Source: Branchiostoma belcheri (taxonomy: Eukaryota; Chordata; Leptocardii; Amphioxiformes; Branchiostomatidae). Taken from it: a DNA stretch of 64,000 nucleotides. Below, piece by piece: positions 14,979 through 26,900 of this stretch. The DNA is taken from positions 413,026 through 477,025 of the forward strand of contig NW_017803843.1 in assembly GCF_001625305.1 (NCBI RefSeq), written 5' to 3'. Positions within the stretch are counted from its first letter, which is position 1, and each line of letters starts with the position of its first letter. Made by a program: the position numbers and the translations under genes. The notes beneath the pieces were generated by a model. The model saw nothing but the letters and a program-made list of their open reading frames with translations. It was not told the DNA's origin and ran no database searches.

Positions 14979-17900
14979 ATGATTACCAGACCCATCCTTC
15001 ACACCTTCCATGGACTGCGACTACTTCTACATACAGTCAGAACTTCAACTGTAGGACTAAACATGGAAGTAACCAACAGTGCAGCTGAAGCCAAGTTAGA
15101 AACTGGGACTGATACTACGACTGAGTCCCTTTCAAAAGGACCTGAGGAGGTGGAAACATGCCAAAACACTGGAGCAACGTCAAGTAACGATACTCCCTTT
15201 AAAAGCAATGATGTCAGCACCGGTAAAAAATTCAACAAGAGACGTCATAACACAAAAGAGGAGCAGTCCTACCGATGGAAAAAGGCCAAACTTCAGGTAC
15301 ATTAGTTGTGCTTTCCTTATTACCATATAATAATGAATCAATTAACAATCAAAAAAAAATTGTAACCCTCTCCCCCCTCCCTGTCATTGAGATACAATGA
15401 TTACCCATTTTATTTTTACAGTATTTAAATTAAATTATCGTCAATGGTGGTACCTGCTACAGACACAGTCCAAAGTACTAAATTTATCCTGCGCGCTATC
15501 CTCCGTGCTATCTCTGGCTCCCTAATGTCCCTGGCTACCACAGTGACATTAAGGAGCCGACAGAAACTACAGAGGAGGGCAGTCTGGCTATAGTTGATTA
15601 GTCTTCCTCTTTGTGTTATGCCAGTGTGAAGGAGGACATATTCTTGACATATGTTGTTTTTTCACCAGAGTAAGCCAGGTGGTGATCCTGACTGGGAGAG
15701 ACCGACAGCCAAGAAGAGGAAGGTGGCGTGTCTGTTGGCATACTCAGGAGTGGGGTACATGGGCATGCAGAGGTGGGTGGAGTAACCTTCTACCTGCTGC
15801 CTAACCTTGTACTAGGTTGTAAATACAGATTTGGCACAAAAAGGCATCTGCAGCAGGGAGAAGGTTTATGTTTTTAGGCTTTGGGTGAACTGAATACGCA
15901 ATTCAGAATTCAGTAAAGGATTGTTTGATATATGATATGCAGTTGTATACGTGAACCTTTCATCAAAATTGTTACTTTGTCCAGTCTCAACATACCATGA
16001 TTTCTTATTCTAACAGAAATCAGGGGTTTAAGACGATTGAAGAGGACTTGTTGGCAGCTTTCTATAAGGCAGGAGCCATCCCTAAGGATCACATGGACTG
16101 TATGCAGAAGGTGTGTACATGTAAAAATGTTACCGTAACCCTAAATGAGGGTTACCATAACCCTAGATGAGGGTTACCGTAACCTTGAATTAAAAGACAA
16201 TAAATATATGTGGTTGTTGAAGTCATTATGGAAACAGATTAAACTACATATACAAGAGAAAATTGTGCTTGAAGTAACTCTGTTCCCTCTAGAGAGTGAA
16301 TGAGACATACACTTAAACTTGGAACAGAACAACATGCACTCTTGACTGTCCAAGCTCACAATGGGCAGCGCCCCCTAGAGGCCAAACACGCAACTGCAGT
16401 ATTACAATGGCAAGAGATCTCACTTGATTGTCACTGGTTTTGTTTTTTTTCCTGAAGATGCATACATTGGTGAAGGTTTGACATCCAGGTACTGAGATAC
16501 ACAAATAAAGAAATTGTTACTCAAGCAACTGGATAGATTTTCAACAAGTGGTTGTGAATAAAGAACTTTGTTATTCGGTGAATGTCAAGTTGGTTTTGTG
16601 TTTTTCTTCAGATGCACTTCCAGCGGTGCGCCCGTACAGACAAGGGCGTGTCAGCAGCTGGTCAGATCGTGTCCCTGAAGATGTACATGATCGACGATGC
16701 TGTCAAAAAGATCAACGACTGCCTGGCTGAAAGTATCAGAATTATCGGTAAGTTTACTAGTAACCCATCTGCATGTGGTTACGTGAACATTAGATTACTG
16801 TTTAGGTTAAATAAAAAATATATTCAAACCAAAGTGTTAATAGTACAAGAAGTATCTGTAGCAATATATATATCTGTTTGGATTTTAGTAAGAGTATAAC
16901 ATTACTAAACATATGATTTTAATGTACAGTCTGGTAAAGTCTTTGTTGAGAAATAATGTTACGATAAATCTTATATCTACTCAGGGATCAAGAGAACAAC
17001 AAATGGTTTTGACTCCAAGAATGCGTGTGACGCTCGTACGTACATGTACGTCCTGCCTACGTACTCCTTTGCACCAACCAAGGAAGTAAGTAAGGACCAT
17101 GTCATAAGGCCACAGTAAGTAAATTTTATGGATGACATCCTCCGCAGACTCCAAATCTAATGCGGGAGGGCAAAAAAAAAAAACAAGGCGGGCCCAAAAA
17201 AACAAGATTCCTATATTTTGAAATTTTGACATCATGAACCTACATGTATATGGTGCTAATTTTACTGCCAACTATCACAACATCAATTTGTCACTAAAAC
17301 AACTTTAAAAAGGGAAAGTTTTCAATCATTGTACAAATGGTTTTGATTCCGTGGGAACGTATAAAAGGAATAAAATACATCACTGCATCAAAGTAAAAGT
17401 AAAAAAATAAATCAGAGCCTTGTTTTGTCCTCTCTCTTCATGTTTATCTGCCATATACATTCCAGCATGGCAAGGCATGCCATTTTGTCCATTTTTGGAA
17501 TGTTGACCACCGTCAAAGGGCAACAAAATTTCTTGTTTTTTTTTCTAAAATCAGGCGAAAATCAATGCGCGTGTGGATGTCATCCATGAAAATTACTTGC
17601 TGTGGCCTAACTGACTAAGCTCCCATTGCTAAGACTAGACACAAACATGGGTAGTGTGGGTCAGCTGCACAATTATTTGGAGATTCCTTTGATCTGACAA
17701 TTTTGCAACATCTCACTACAGTTTGTCTTTTTTTTCTCTACAGGAAACTGAACAAGACTTCAGAGCCACAGGTATTTATATTAATATACACTTCGGTAAT
17801 TTATTTCACCCTTTAAAAAGAATACCCTCGAATATTGACTTGTTACATCAATATGATGTATGAAATACATGAGAAAGTGTACAATGATTATTTGGCGTTT

Positions 17901-18627
17901 TAGAATTTTGTTAATGTTGTAATACAACTGTACTTAATTTACTTCAAAATATCAGAACACTATTACTAACTGTTTTGCCTTTGTTGTCTTTTATTGATGT
18001 AGTAATTTCTCTGTTATTTTCATATTTCAGATGAGATCATGGAGAAAGTGAATGACGTCCTGTCGGCGTACAAGGGGACACATAATTTCCATAACTTCAC
18101 CTCCGGGAAGTCAGTATTTTGTAACTTTGACATTTCTTAACTTTATAATCAAATTCTTTAATTCCTTTTGAAAGTCAAGTTGGAATTGGAAAATGTTCAT
18201 CTTTTAAAATTGTTTTTTTTTTACTATATTGAGCAACATAAGGGCAAAGAGCGTTACCTCATATTTTCTTTATATATTTCTTGATTTCCAGAAAATTCAA
18301 GGATCCTAGTGCCAAGAGGTACATTATTGAATCCAAGGTATGGCAAAGGTCTTTTGTTTGAACATTGCTATGCTTGCTATGGACATTTGTGCTGCTAAAA
18401 CATGGTATGAATACTGCACAAGCTAAAAGCTGGTACAGACAAGTGTTTGTGATAAACAAATGTGGTCAGTTTTAACCACTTCCAATAAGTATCCTCTCTA
18501 CATTTCATGTCCCTTTTACCCCTCTATCTCCAGTGTTTAAACACTTTTGTACGAGACGACATTGAGTGGACTGTTATCTCCATCAAGGGCCAGAGCTTCA
18601 TGATACATCAGATTAGGAAGATGATTG
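14979..18627 (+). CDS. PUS1: tRNA pseudouridine synthase 1 (PUS1), allelic copy A, 3' end missing
   Basis: PUS1 (TruA family) isomerises uridines in tRNA in nucleus and mitochondria. Exons: 14979-15296, 15669-15772, 16017-16110, 16612-16747, 16985-17085, 17744-17771, 18031-18109, 18292-18337, 18534-18627. The catalytic Asp is in [13 protein letters not shown] (exon 4); [20 protein letters not shown] and [15 protein letters not shown] are the other signature blocks. The first 28 residues are hydrophobic and Arg/His-rich with no acid, like a mitochondrial presequence, followed by an in-frame Met29 and a charged linker. The gene stops after exon 9, where the sequence turns into an insertion and a gap; exons 10-15 exist only in the second copy. 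Differences from that copy are mostly silent or in the N-terminal linker. I read this as one allele cut off by the contig end, not a degraded gene. Confidence 0.92.
16122..16187. repeat. Three-unit 22-base tandem repeat, copy A only
   Basis: GGTTACCRTAACCCTARATGAG is repeated about 2.8 times in PUS1 intron 3. The second copy of the segment lacks it and instead has roughly 400 bases of unrelated sequence, so this intron differs by more than point changes between the copies. Confidence 0.75.
17108..17607. mobile_element. PIF/Harbinger-like MITE, 500 bp, present in one PUS1 copy only
   Basis: Terminal inverted repeats of 33 bases with three mismatches begin GGCCACAG and end GGATGACATCC on the inner side. 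The flanks are TAA at 17105-17107 and 17608-17610. The other copy of this PUS1 intron has the unfilled site, a single TAA at 26369-26371 in CCATGCCATAACTC. It shares the GGCCAC terminus and a GCGGG(A/C)GGGC plus A-run with the element at 229-596. It sits 20 bases after the exon 5 donor and carries no coding capacity. Confidence 0.9.
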
Positions 18628-19062
18628 GTAAGAAATCTCTTGAGTTTAAAACTATTGCAGCAGTTGCACTAACAATATGCTGTACTATAGATTATGTCAA
18701 CCACATACACTACACATCATGTGTATGTAGCCACTCTAAATATATGGTACATGTATAATGAGATAAAGAGAAAAATGAATGTTGTTGTATATATCTAGAA
18801 AATATGCACCCCTGTAATTTTACCTGTGCCTTCTGTGTGGCCCAAGGACTATAGAAACAGAGATGGCTGCTGCATTATGCACCATATAGGTATGGGGAAG
18901 AACTTTTTAAGAAACTTCTGTGGAAAGTTTTAAGAGCGAATGTCTGTAAGGGTCAAACAATGGTGGCACCGGTCAAAAAATCGATTTGGCTCATTTTTTG
19001 CACAGTGATAGTACTTGGTACATAACCCCTAAAAATAGCTTTCTTTTTGCTCAGAACCCCTT

Positions 19063-19076
19063 GTTGCCATGGCAAC
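19063..19076. promoter_or_regulatory. Perfect RFX-type palindrome inside the insertion
   Basis: GTTGCCATGGCAAC is a perfect 14-base palindrome equal to the ideal X-box bound by RFX factors. It lies in the unclassified insertion, not near a visible promoter, so it may be chance or a functional part of the element. Confidence 0.3.
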
Positions 19077-19329
19077 GGGCTAAAGACGTTTTCAGGGCAT
19101 TTTTCCAGATTTTGGCATATACAAAACATGGAAATTGGCTAACTTTAGGGCACTGTAACTGATCAGTGCTTTAGCGTAACAACAAGAGCAAGATGTGCTG
19201 ATCAGAGCAATGCCTTAACTTCTATAAAACAGCAGTAAAGCCAATGTTCAGTAAAATCTGAGGTCTTGGGCACTCTGAATACAATGCACTGTTTTAAGCA
19301 TGTAAAAAAACTGAAATTTTGCCCATCTT

Positions 19330-20215
19330 TGAAGCACTGTAACTCCCAAAAGGAAAGGATGTTTTGCCTGAAATTTACACTGCATAATAAACCACTACAG
19401 AGGTATCAAATGAATGCTTGCAAAGTTTGGGTTCTTGTTTCGTTGCTACGCACTTGTCCTTTAAAGTGGGTCAGTTTTCATTATTTTGATAATATGTCAT
19501 TTTGTGCTATCTTTGACCTAGCATAAGTTCCAAACAAAACAAGTTATTTACTTGAAGGTTACATAGAATATAAAACAACAAATTGTCTATGAAATGCATC
19601 CTTGCAAAGTTTGGATTCTTGTCTCGTTGCTACGCACTTGTCCTTTAAAGTGGGTCAGTTTTCATTATTTTGATAATATGTCATTTTGTGCTATTTTTGA
19701 ACTGACATAAGTTCCAAACCAAACTAGATATTTACTTGAAATTTACATAGAATATAAAACAACAAATTGTCTATATAATGCATTCTTGTAAAGTTTAGGT
19801 TCTTGTTTCATTGCTACGCACTTGTCCCTGAAAGTGGGTCAGTTTTCATTATTTTGATAATATGTCATTTTGAGCTATCTTTGACCTAGCATAAGTTCCA
19901 AACCAAACTAGTTATTTACTTGAAGGTTACATAGAATATAAAACAACAAATTGTCTATGAAATGCAGCCTTGTAAAGTTTGGGTTCTTGTTTCGTTGCTA
20001 CGCGCTTGTCCCTGAAAGTGGGTCAGTTTTCATTATTTTGATAATATGTCATTTTGTGCTATTTTTGAACTGACATAAGTTCCAAACCAAACTAGTTCTG
20101 TACTTGAAGGTTACTTACAACATAAAACAATATGTACTCTGTGGAATGCGTACTTGCAAAGTCTGGGTTCTTGTTTCCTGCTACGCACTTGTCCCTGAAA
20201 AAGGGGCAATTTGCA
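19330..20215. repeat. 184-base tandem repeat, about five units
   Basis: The landmark GTTGCTACGC recurs at 19442, 19626, 19810 (with one change) and 19994, each 184 bases apart, and in shortened form near 20178. Each unit carries AAAGTTTGGGTTCTTG, GGGTCAGTTTTCATTATTTT and CATAAGTTCCAAAC. A more diverged partial unit precedes the first. Units are similar but not identical, so the array is not a recent assembly stutter. Confidence 0.9.
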
Positions 20216-20302
20216 TATTTTCATGTCATCTTGTCCTATTGTCCTTCCGCTATTCCTGTACATGTAGACAATTTTGTGCAAGGGCAGGAGCTTAAGTACT
20301 CT

Positions 20303-20742
20303 TTAAAGTTTTGCTACAAAGGCCGCTTTCCGACGGCGGTCACTTATGGAAGATACATCCACATCAAAGTGTTCACAAATCAGTTTTAGCAATGCAATCC
20401 CAAGTTCGTACAGGTCACCTCTCTTTGACATGTCACATAGGTTATATGTGTCATACAAAACAGGATGACGTAGGTGGACATCATCAATAACTTCAGCTTG
20501 CACTTTACTGTTGATGGATTCCAACATGGCAGGGGTCAAGCTGCTGGTCCTCGTCATCCTCTGTCGTCTTTCTACGTTTGGCTGCCAGTCTTGAGAAATA
20601 GCTTGACACCTGCTGTGTTGTCAGGAAGTCATTGACTCTGAATAGCCTTTGTCCTTGCGAGTCCCTTGCATGCCTCATAGCTTTTGACACTGTCTGTGGG
20701 TCAGACTTTCTACCTGTCGTTTCACCAAGGTGAAATGTCCTG
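20303..20742 (-). pseudogene. Coding fragment of the unclassified mobile element, frame broken
   Basis: Two minus-strand reading frames overlap at about 20505-20557. The upstream one, entering from the N gap, includes RLFRVNDFLTTQQVSSYFSR and an AKRRK basic patch. The downstream one includes LRHPVLYDTYNLCDMSKRGD and ends at a stop at 20303. Together they look like one protein with a frameshift or unseen small intron near 20540. I do not recognise a catalytic domain. Its position next to tandem repeats in an insertion absent from the other copy suggests a transposon protein, but that is inference. Confidence 0.45.
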
Positions 20743-20762
20743 NNNNNNNNNNNNNNNNNNNN
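20743..20762. other. Assembly gap (20 N)
   Basis: Twenty undetermined bases. Sequence left of the gap belongs to the insertion in PUS1 intron 9. Sequence right of it abruptly matches 11745 onward, in the middle of the LRR gene. The gap therefore joins two contigs that overlap in content. Confidence 0.98.
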
Positions 20763-21006
20763 TTTGGGTGTAACACACCAGTTGTAGGTACAAGCTGTGA
20801 AAGACTGGACTGTAAGGTTTGATCCACTCACACTGGGATGCACCTCTACTCATTTTAATAAGTGGTGGGATCTTTAACATGCTGGAGGTATGGCTCTCTT
20901 CAAGCAGCAACCATTGTGCTCATGCAATTCTGCTGTTTTATGCTAACTGAGACATTGCTAAGATTATTAGAATACAAATAATTTCAATGTTGAAAAGTAT
21001 GTTTAC

Positions 21007-22622
21007 CAGGTGCCTCTACACTAGTACAGCTATTGAGATCCAGGTGTTCTAACACAGGTGACATGACGGCCTGCGCCCAGTCTGTGACCAGGTGAGGCAG
21101 TTTCCTCAGCTCTAGCACCTCTAACTCATCCTGGTGCTGCAACAAGGCCGTCATTCCTGCATCTGAAAAACAAACAAAGGTCACTCATAAACAAGGGCAA
21201 GGCAAAACCTGTAGACTTACCCTATAGCACTGTCCACTCTTGAGCTCCAATTATTACATATATTACGTGCAAAAATTTGACATACAAAATGTTGGATGCA
21301 CCCAGCTTTAACAACTGTATTATTGTCTAAACTGCTAGTTTGTATGGCCAAACCTGCTAGTTTGTATTGTCTAAACTGCTAGTCTGTGAATGCTTAACTA
21401 GTCAAGTATATATCTGATCATATAATGTTACAACAGGAGTCAGTGGAAGAGGGTTAATGTACCTGTAATGTCTGAGCACCCATGTATGGTGATAGACCTT
21501 AGTTTACAGCCACAGTCACCTAACTGTGTTAGTACTGCATCAGTTACCTGTGTGGGAGAATTAGGAAAAATGTTCTACTCTTAACCAACATGGAAAGATA
21601 ATGGGCAAATTTTGCTACTCAAACAAAGGTGAATTTGGTACATATAAAGGTGAATTGTGTACATGACATCTAAAGTATAATGCTGGATGTAAAGTCTTCT
21701 TCAGTTTTGCTAAATATAAATATGTTACTTTTTATATGTAACAATTTGAATATGGTAAGTGATAGTTATATTACTTATAACAAAATAAAAACAACTTCAA
21801 TCTTTGATTCCACACCTAATCATAACAAACACTAGTCTTATTATCATACATGTATAAATATTATTAGAGGTGTCAAAAAGGTTTACAAATTTGCATTATC
21901 AATTTTCCATCTTCTGTTTTTCAAGCTGGAGACTCTGAATAGCACTCTGGACACACTTAACCATTTCCCTGCTGAGGTAGCCTTTTTGGCACCAAACTGA
22001 AATAGGCTTAGACAGCAGGGAGAAGGTTACCCACCTGCTGACACTTGTAGAAGTTGACTGTCCTGAGCCCAGAGGAGAACAGGTGATAGGTGATGTGTGG
22101 CAGGTATTCAGGTGTCAGTCTGTCATGATACACCAGCCATTCTAGGAGAAGTTCCTGTTCAAATAAGAGCATAGGTATTACTACTAAGTATTAGTACTAG
22201 TGTGTTTAACATTAATAGCATGCTATAAAAGTGTTTTGATAAGCCAGGGACATTGCCTTTAGTGTATGTCCTTGGATACGCGTTACTGATAAATTGCACA
22301 GGAAAGCCTGTAGCATCTAATGATTAGTAACTGTTTCAAGTTGTACAACATATCATTGTCAAGTGATTTCTGGCAGTCTTAAATGAAATATAGCCAAAGC
22401 AAAATACGCCCGATTCAATTTCCAGAGTCGCCATGCCTAGTCGTAACTAAGTAAGAGCAAGGACATTATACACAGAGTATAATGTCCTTGGTAAGAGCAT
22501 CACATGGCATAACAAGACATGAATACCTTGTGTCTAGTAGCTAGGTAATGCCCCACCCTGTTGATGGAGTGTAGGTTGCAGGCCAGACAGCTCAGACATG
22601 ACTCTTTCAGACTCCGTACCAT
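21007..22622 (-). CDS. LRR protein gene, allelic copy B, exons 1-4 only
   Basis: Exons in transcript order: 22622-22527, 22154-22035, 21547-21463, 21162-21007, with the same lengths (96, 120, 85, 156) and phases as exons 1-4 of the complete copy at 6808-13642. The protein starts MVRSLKESCLSCLACNLHSI and runs to NSCTSVEAP. One visible substitution is GMTALLQ for GMVALLQ. The remaining ten exons are absent because the contig ends at the gap. See the full-length entry for function. Confidence 0.88.
22451..22499. repeat. Palindrome flanked by 9-base direct repeats, copy B only
   Basis: Perfect 14-base arms CAAGGACATTATAC (22458-22471) and GTATAATGTCCTTG (22477-22490) surround a 5-base loop. GTAAGAGCA occurs on both sides (22451-22459 and 22491-22499). 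The first copy has a single related sequence near 13498-13508 and no palindrome. It resembles the reverse complement of the palindrome at 13270-13304. Confidence 0.75.
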
Positions 22623-23944
22623 CTTCACAGTCAATCTGTTACAACAACACATTAGACAGATGCTGTTTTGCATTATGACATGTGACAAAGTTGTGTTATT
22701 AAACACAAAGTCACTTCTGAACAACAGTAATAAAATTGAGTTAACAAGTGAAAGAAGCCCTCCTAGAGTCACCACGATTGCATAAAAAGTAGGTTAACAG
22801 TTTACCTCACCTGTGAAAATTCTTGTCTTAGGAAGGCTAACTTAAAACTGTAAGATTCCGCCCGAGAAATGTAACGTTGCTATTTCTGTGCCTGACAGAA
22901 ACCGGAAGTAAACTAGTTCACTGCTAGAGCAGTCCATTCAATAAAAGGGTAGACAGAAGCTACTTTTTACTCGGGATATTTTAATGTATTTGATATAAAA
23001 CTTTGCTAGTAAACACTCATTAACATATATTTAGATGAAATATTAGATCTAAATAGCTTTTGATAAAGATTTCATGCTCAAAACTCATGCTCACAGTAAC
23101 GTCACCCTTCCTGAAAATAGCAGAGTCTACAAAAGGTCAAAGGTGGTCCTGAATATTGGGGACTATCCATAAACCTTTTAGGGGTTCGTGTAAATTTGTA
23201 AGACTGGCAATTTGTTGAACGTTAAAACCCCAACACAGTCTTTTAACCTTACATAGTGTACATTTTACCCAAGGGCCAGGTAAACTTTGCCGAGGCGAAC
23301 GTTATGTAGCAACCCAGACAGGATAATATATGGACCGTCCCTCCAGCAAGCGCTGCCCTTCCGGACAGACGACGAAACACACGAGGTAAACGTTCATGTG
23401 TAGAATAACAAACTGGTTTTCACTGTGTGTGATACTAAATTGGTTTACGAAATCCAGAGCTCTTTGGAGATAGAAATAGAGGTAGTATGAGAAAATTTAG
23501 GAGTAAAGTTTATGGCTGCAATGTCAAGAAATTTCATACCATTTTAATTTTCTGCGGAGGGGTGGGGGGCAGAAAAATTATTCAGACGTGTGTTGGTAGG
23601 TTGGTTACAGTGCCTGTACAGTAGATTTCAACTTCATTCTTTATATACCTAATCACTTTGGTCATGATAGATTTTTTACCCTTGCCAAGAAGGTAACTAT
23701 AACATTTTATGGGTGTAGGTGTCTGCAGAGCAAACGACAAGTTTGAGCAAACGACAAGTTTGCTAATGGGCTCCCTAGCAGCTTTCTGCGGTATTGCATA
23801 TTAAGAAAACTGAGGTCATGACTTATGTGTGGTAGATAGCACTCTGGTTTATTGTTGTGGTTTTTGTGTAATCTTTTGATAAAGGTGAATAGACATCTCT
23901 ACCCGACCACTGGATTGAGAGCCAGTCAGCACGTGTGATCACGG
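22623..23944. promoter_or_regulatory. Bidirectional promoter region, copy B
   Basis: Counterpart of 13643-14978, between the LRR start (22622) and PUS1 start (23945). Conserved blocks include the region around 23240-23400 with the candidate non-coding-exon donor ACACGAG followed by GTAAACG. Differences from copy A include a duplicated GAGCAAACGACAAGTTT motif near 23728-23760 and loss of the GATATC-rich stretch seen at 14878-14920. Confidence 0.45.
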
Positions 23945-26900
23945 ATGATTACCAGACCCATCCTGCACACCTTCCGTGGACTGCGACTACTTCTACATAC
24001 AGTCAGAACTTCAACAGTAGGACTAAACATGGAAGTAACCAACAGTGCAGCTGAAGCTAAGTTAGAAATTGGGACTGATACTACGACTGAGTCCCTTTCA
24101 AAAGGACCAGAGGAGGTGGAAACAGGCCAAAACACTGGAGCAACGTCAAGTAACGATACTCCCTCTAACAGCAATGATGTCACCACCGGTAAAAAATTCA
24201 ACAAGAGACGTCATAACACAAAAGAGGAGCAGTCCTACCGATGGAAAAAGGCCAAACTTCAGGTACATTAGTTGTACAAATGTACTTTCCTTACCATATA
24301 ATAATGAATCAATTGACAATCAAAGAAAAAAATTGTAACCTTCTCCCCCCTCCCTGTCATTGAGATACATGTACAATGATTATACCCATTTTATTTTTAC
24401 AGTATTTAAATGAAATTATCCTCAATGGTGGTACCTGCTACAGACACAGTCCAAAGTAGATTTATCCTGCGTGCTATCCTCCGTGCTATCTCTGGCTCCC
24501 TAATGTCCCTGGCTACCACAGTGACATTAAGGAGCCGACAGAAACTACAGAGGATGGCACTCTGGCTATAGTTGATTAGTCTTCCTCTTTGTTTTATGCC
24601 AGTGTAAAGGAGGAAATGTTCTTGACATCTGTTGTTTTTTCACCAGAGTAAGCCAGGTGGTGATCCTGACTGGGAGAGACCGACAGCCAAGAAGAGGAAG
24701 GTGGCGTGTCTGTTGGCGTACTCAGGAGTGGGGTACATGGGCATGCAGAGGTGAGCGTACTAACCTTCTACCTGCTGCCTAACCTTGTACTAGGTTGTAG
24801 TGAATACAGATTTGGCACAAAAAGGCATCTGCGGCAGGGAGGTTTATGTTTTTAGGCTTCGGGTGAACTGAATACGCAATTCAGCATTCAGTAAAGGATT
24901 GTTTGATATATGATATGCAGTTGTATATGTGAACTTTTCATCAAAATTGTTACTTTGTCCTGTCTCAACATACCATGATTTCTTTTTCTGACAGAAATCA
25001 GGGGTTTAAGACGATTGAAGAGGACTTGTTGGCAGCTTTCTATAAGGCTGGAGCCATCCCTAAGGATCACATGGACTGTATGCAGAAGGTATGTAAATGT
25101 AAACACATGCAAATGACTGAAGTAGTGGAACAGATATGCCAGACAACTTGTGACATACCCTTCAAGTTAGGGCTGTGTACCTAAATTTAATCCTGTACCT
25201 GTACCTTCTGAAGATATTTCAGATACAGGTCCAGACATGAACATTTGGTGTACCTGTACCTGAACAAAACACACGTGTACTACCAGGCAATAAAGCACAA
25301 GTGGACAGCATTTTTTACACTAGAAATGCTTAATAGGTAAATTGCATCTCAAAGATGACAATTTTGACAACTTAGCACTTAGCAAATTATGAAAACTTGT
25401 AAATATTCACAGGTCTACACAGCTCTACTTCAAGTGAAATTTCCTCTTGTATCTATAGTTTAATTTATTTCAATAATGACTTGAAGAACCACACATGCAC
25501 TTGCATATTATTTGTCTTTTACTCTGTTCCCTCTAGGGAGTGTATGAGACATACATGTACACAATACACTTATACATGTAACAGAACAGCATGCACTCTT
25601 GACTATCCAAGCTCACAATGAGCAGCGCCCCCTAGAGGCCAAACACGCAACTGCAGGACTACAATGGCAAGAGATCTCACTTGATTGTCACCAGTTTTGT
25701 TTTTTTTCCTGAAGATGCATACATTGGTGAAGGTTTGACATCCAGGTACTGAGATACACAAATAAAGAAATTGTTACTCAGGCAACTGGATAGATTTTCA
25801 ACAAGTGGTTGTGAATGAAGAACTTTGTTATTCGGTGAATGTCAAGTTGGTTTTGTGTTTTTCTTCAGATGCACTTCCAGCGGTGTGCCCGTACAGACAA
25901 GGGCGTGTCAGCAGCTGGTCAGATCGTGTCACTGAAGATGTACATGATTGACGATGCTGTCAAGAAGATCAACGACTGCCTGGCTGAGAGCATCAGAATT
26001 ATCGGTAAGTTTACTAGTAACCCATCTGCATGTGGTTACGTCAACATTACTCATTAGATTACTGTTTAGGTTAAATAAAAAATATATTCAAACCAAAGTG
26101 TTAATAAATAGTACAAGAAGTATCTGTTGCAATATCTGTTTGGATTTTAGTAAGAGTATAACATTACTAAACATATGATTTCAATGCACAGTCTGGTAAA
26201 GTTAAAGTCTTTGTTGAGAAATTATGTTACAATAAATCTTGCATCTACTCAGGGATCAAGAGAACAACAAATGGTTTTGACTCCAAGAATGCATGTGACG
26301 CTCGGACGTACATGTATGTCCTGCCTACGTACTCCTTTGCACCAACCAAGGAGGTAAGGACCATGCCATAACTCACTTTGCTATGACTAGACAAAAACAA
26401 GGGTACCGGAAATTTGACACAGCTACATGATTACTGGGAGACTTATTATTTGATCTGACAATTTTGCAATCTCTCACTACACTTTGTCTTTTTTTTCTCT
26501 ACAGGAAACTGAACAAGACTTCAGAGTCACAGGTATTTATATCAATTTACATTTTTGTAATCTATTACACTCTTTGAAAAGAACACCTGGAGTATTGACT
26601 TGTTACATCAATATGATGTATGAAATACGTGAGAAAGTGTACAATGATTATTTGGTGTTTTAGAATTTTGTTAATGTTATATTTAATTCACTTCAAAATA
26701 TTATAACACTATTACTAACTGTTTGTGCCTTTGTTGTCTTTTATTGATGTAGTAATTTCTCTGTTATTTTCATGTTTCAGATGAGATCATGGAGAAAGTG
26801 AATGACGTCCTGTCGGCGTACAAGGGAACACATAATTTCCATAACTTCACCTCCGGGAAGTCAGTATTTCATAATTTTCACATTTCTTAACTTTGTGATC

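Larger units (their letters stand above)
18936..20742. mobile_element. Haplotype-specific insertion, unclassified, right end cut by assembly gap
   Basis: Homology to the second copy (27640-27757) stops at about 18935 and is replaced by 1.8 kb of unrelated sequence up to the N gap. It contains 184-base tandem repeats (about 19330-20215) and, on the minus strand, a protein-coding fragment (20742-20303) whose stop codon precedes the repeats. This layout, coding end then tandem repeats, suggests the 3' part of a transposable element inserted in PUS1 intron 9. I do not recognise its class, and the other boundary is not in the sequence. Confidence 0.55.

Noticed and set aside
15506-15558. Small hairpin in PUS1 intron 1 (GGCTCCCTAATGTC with its complement)
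   Set aside because: Arms are short and interrupted; present in both copies and without flanking duplication, so nothing distinguishes it from chance.
19330-20215. A CRISPR-like or satellite array
   Set aside because: Units are 184 bases and similar throughout with no short-repeat/unique-spacer pattern; this is animal DNA and a tandem repeat inside an insertion.
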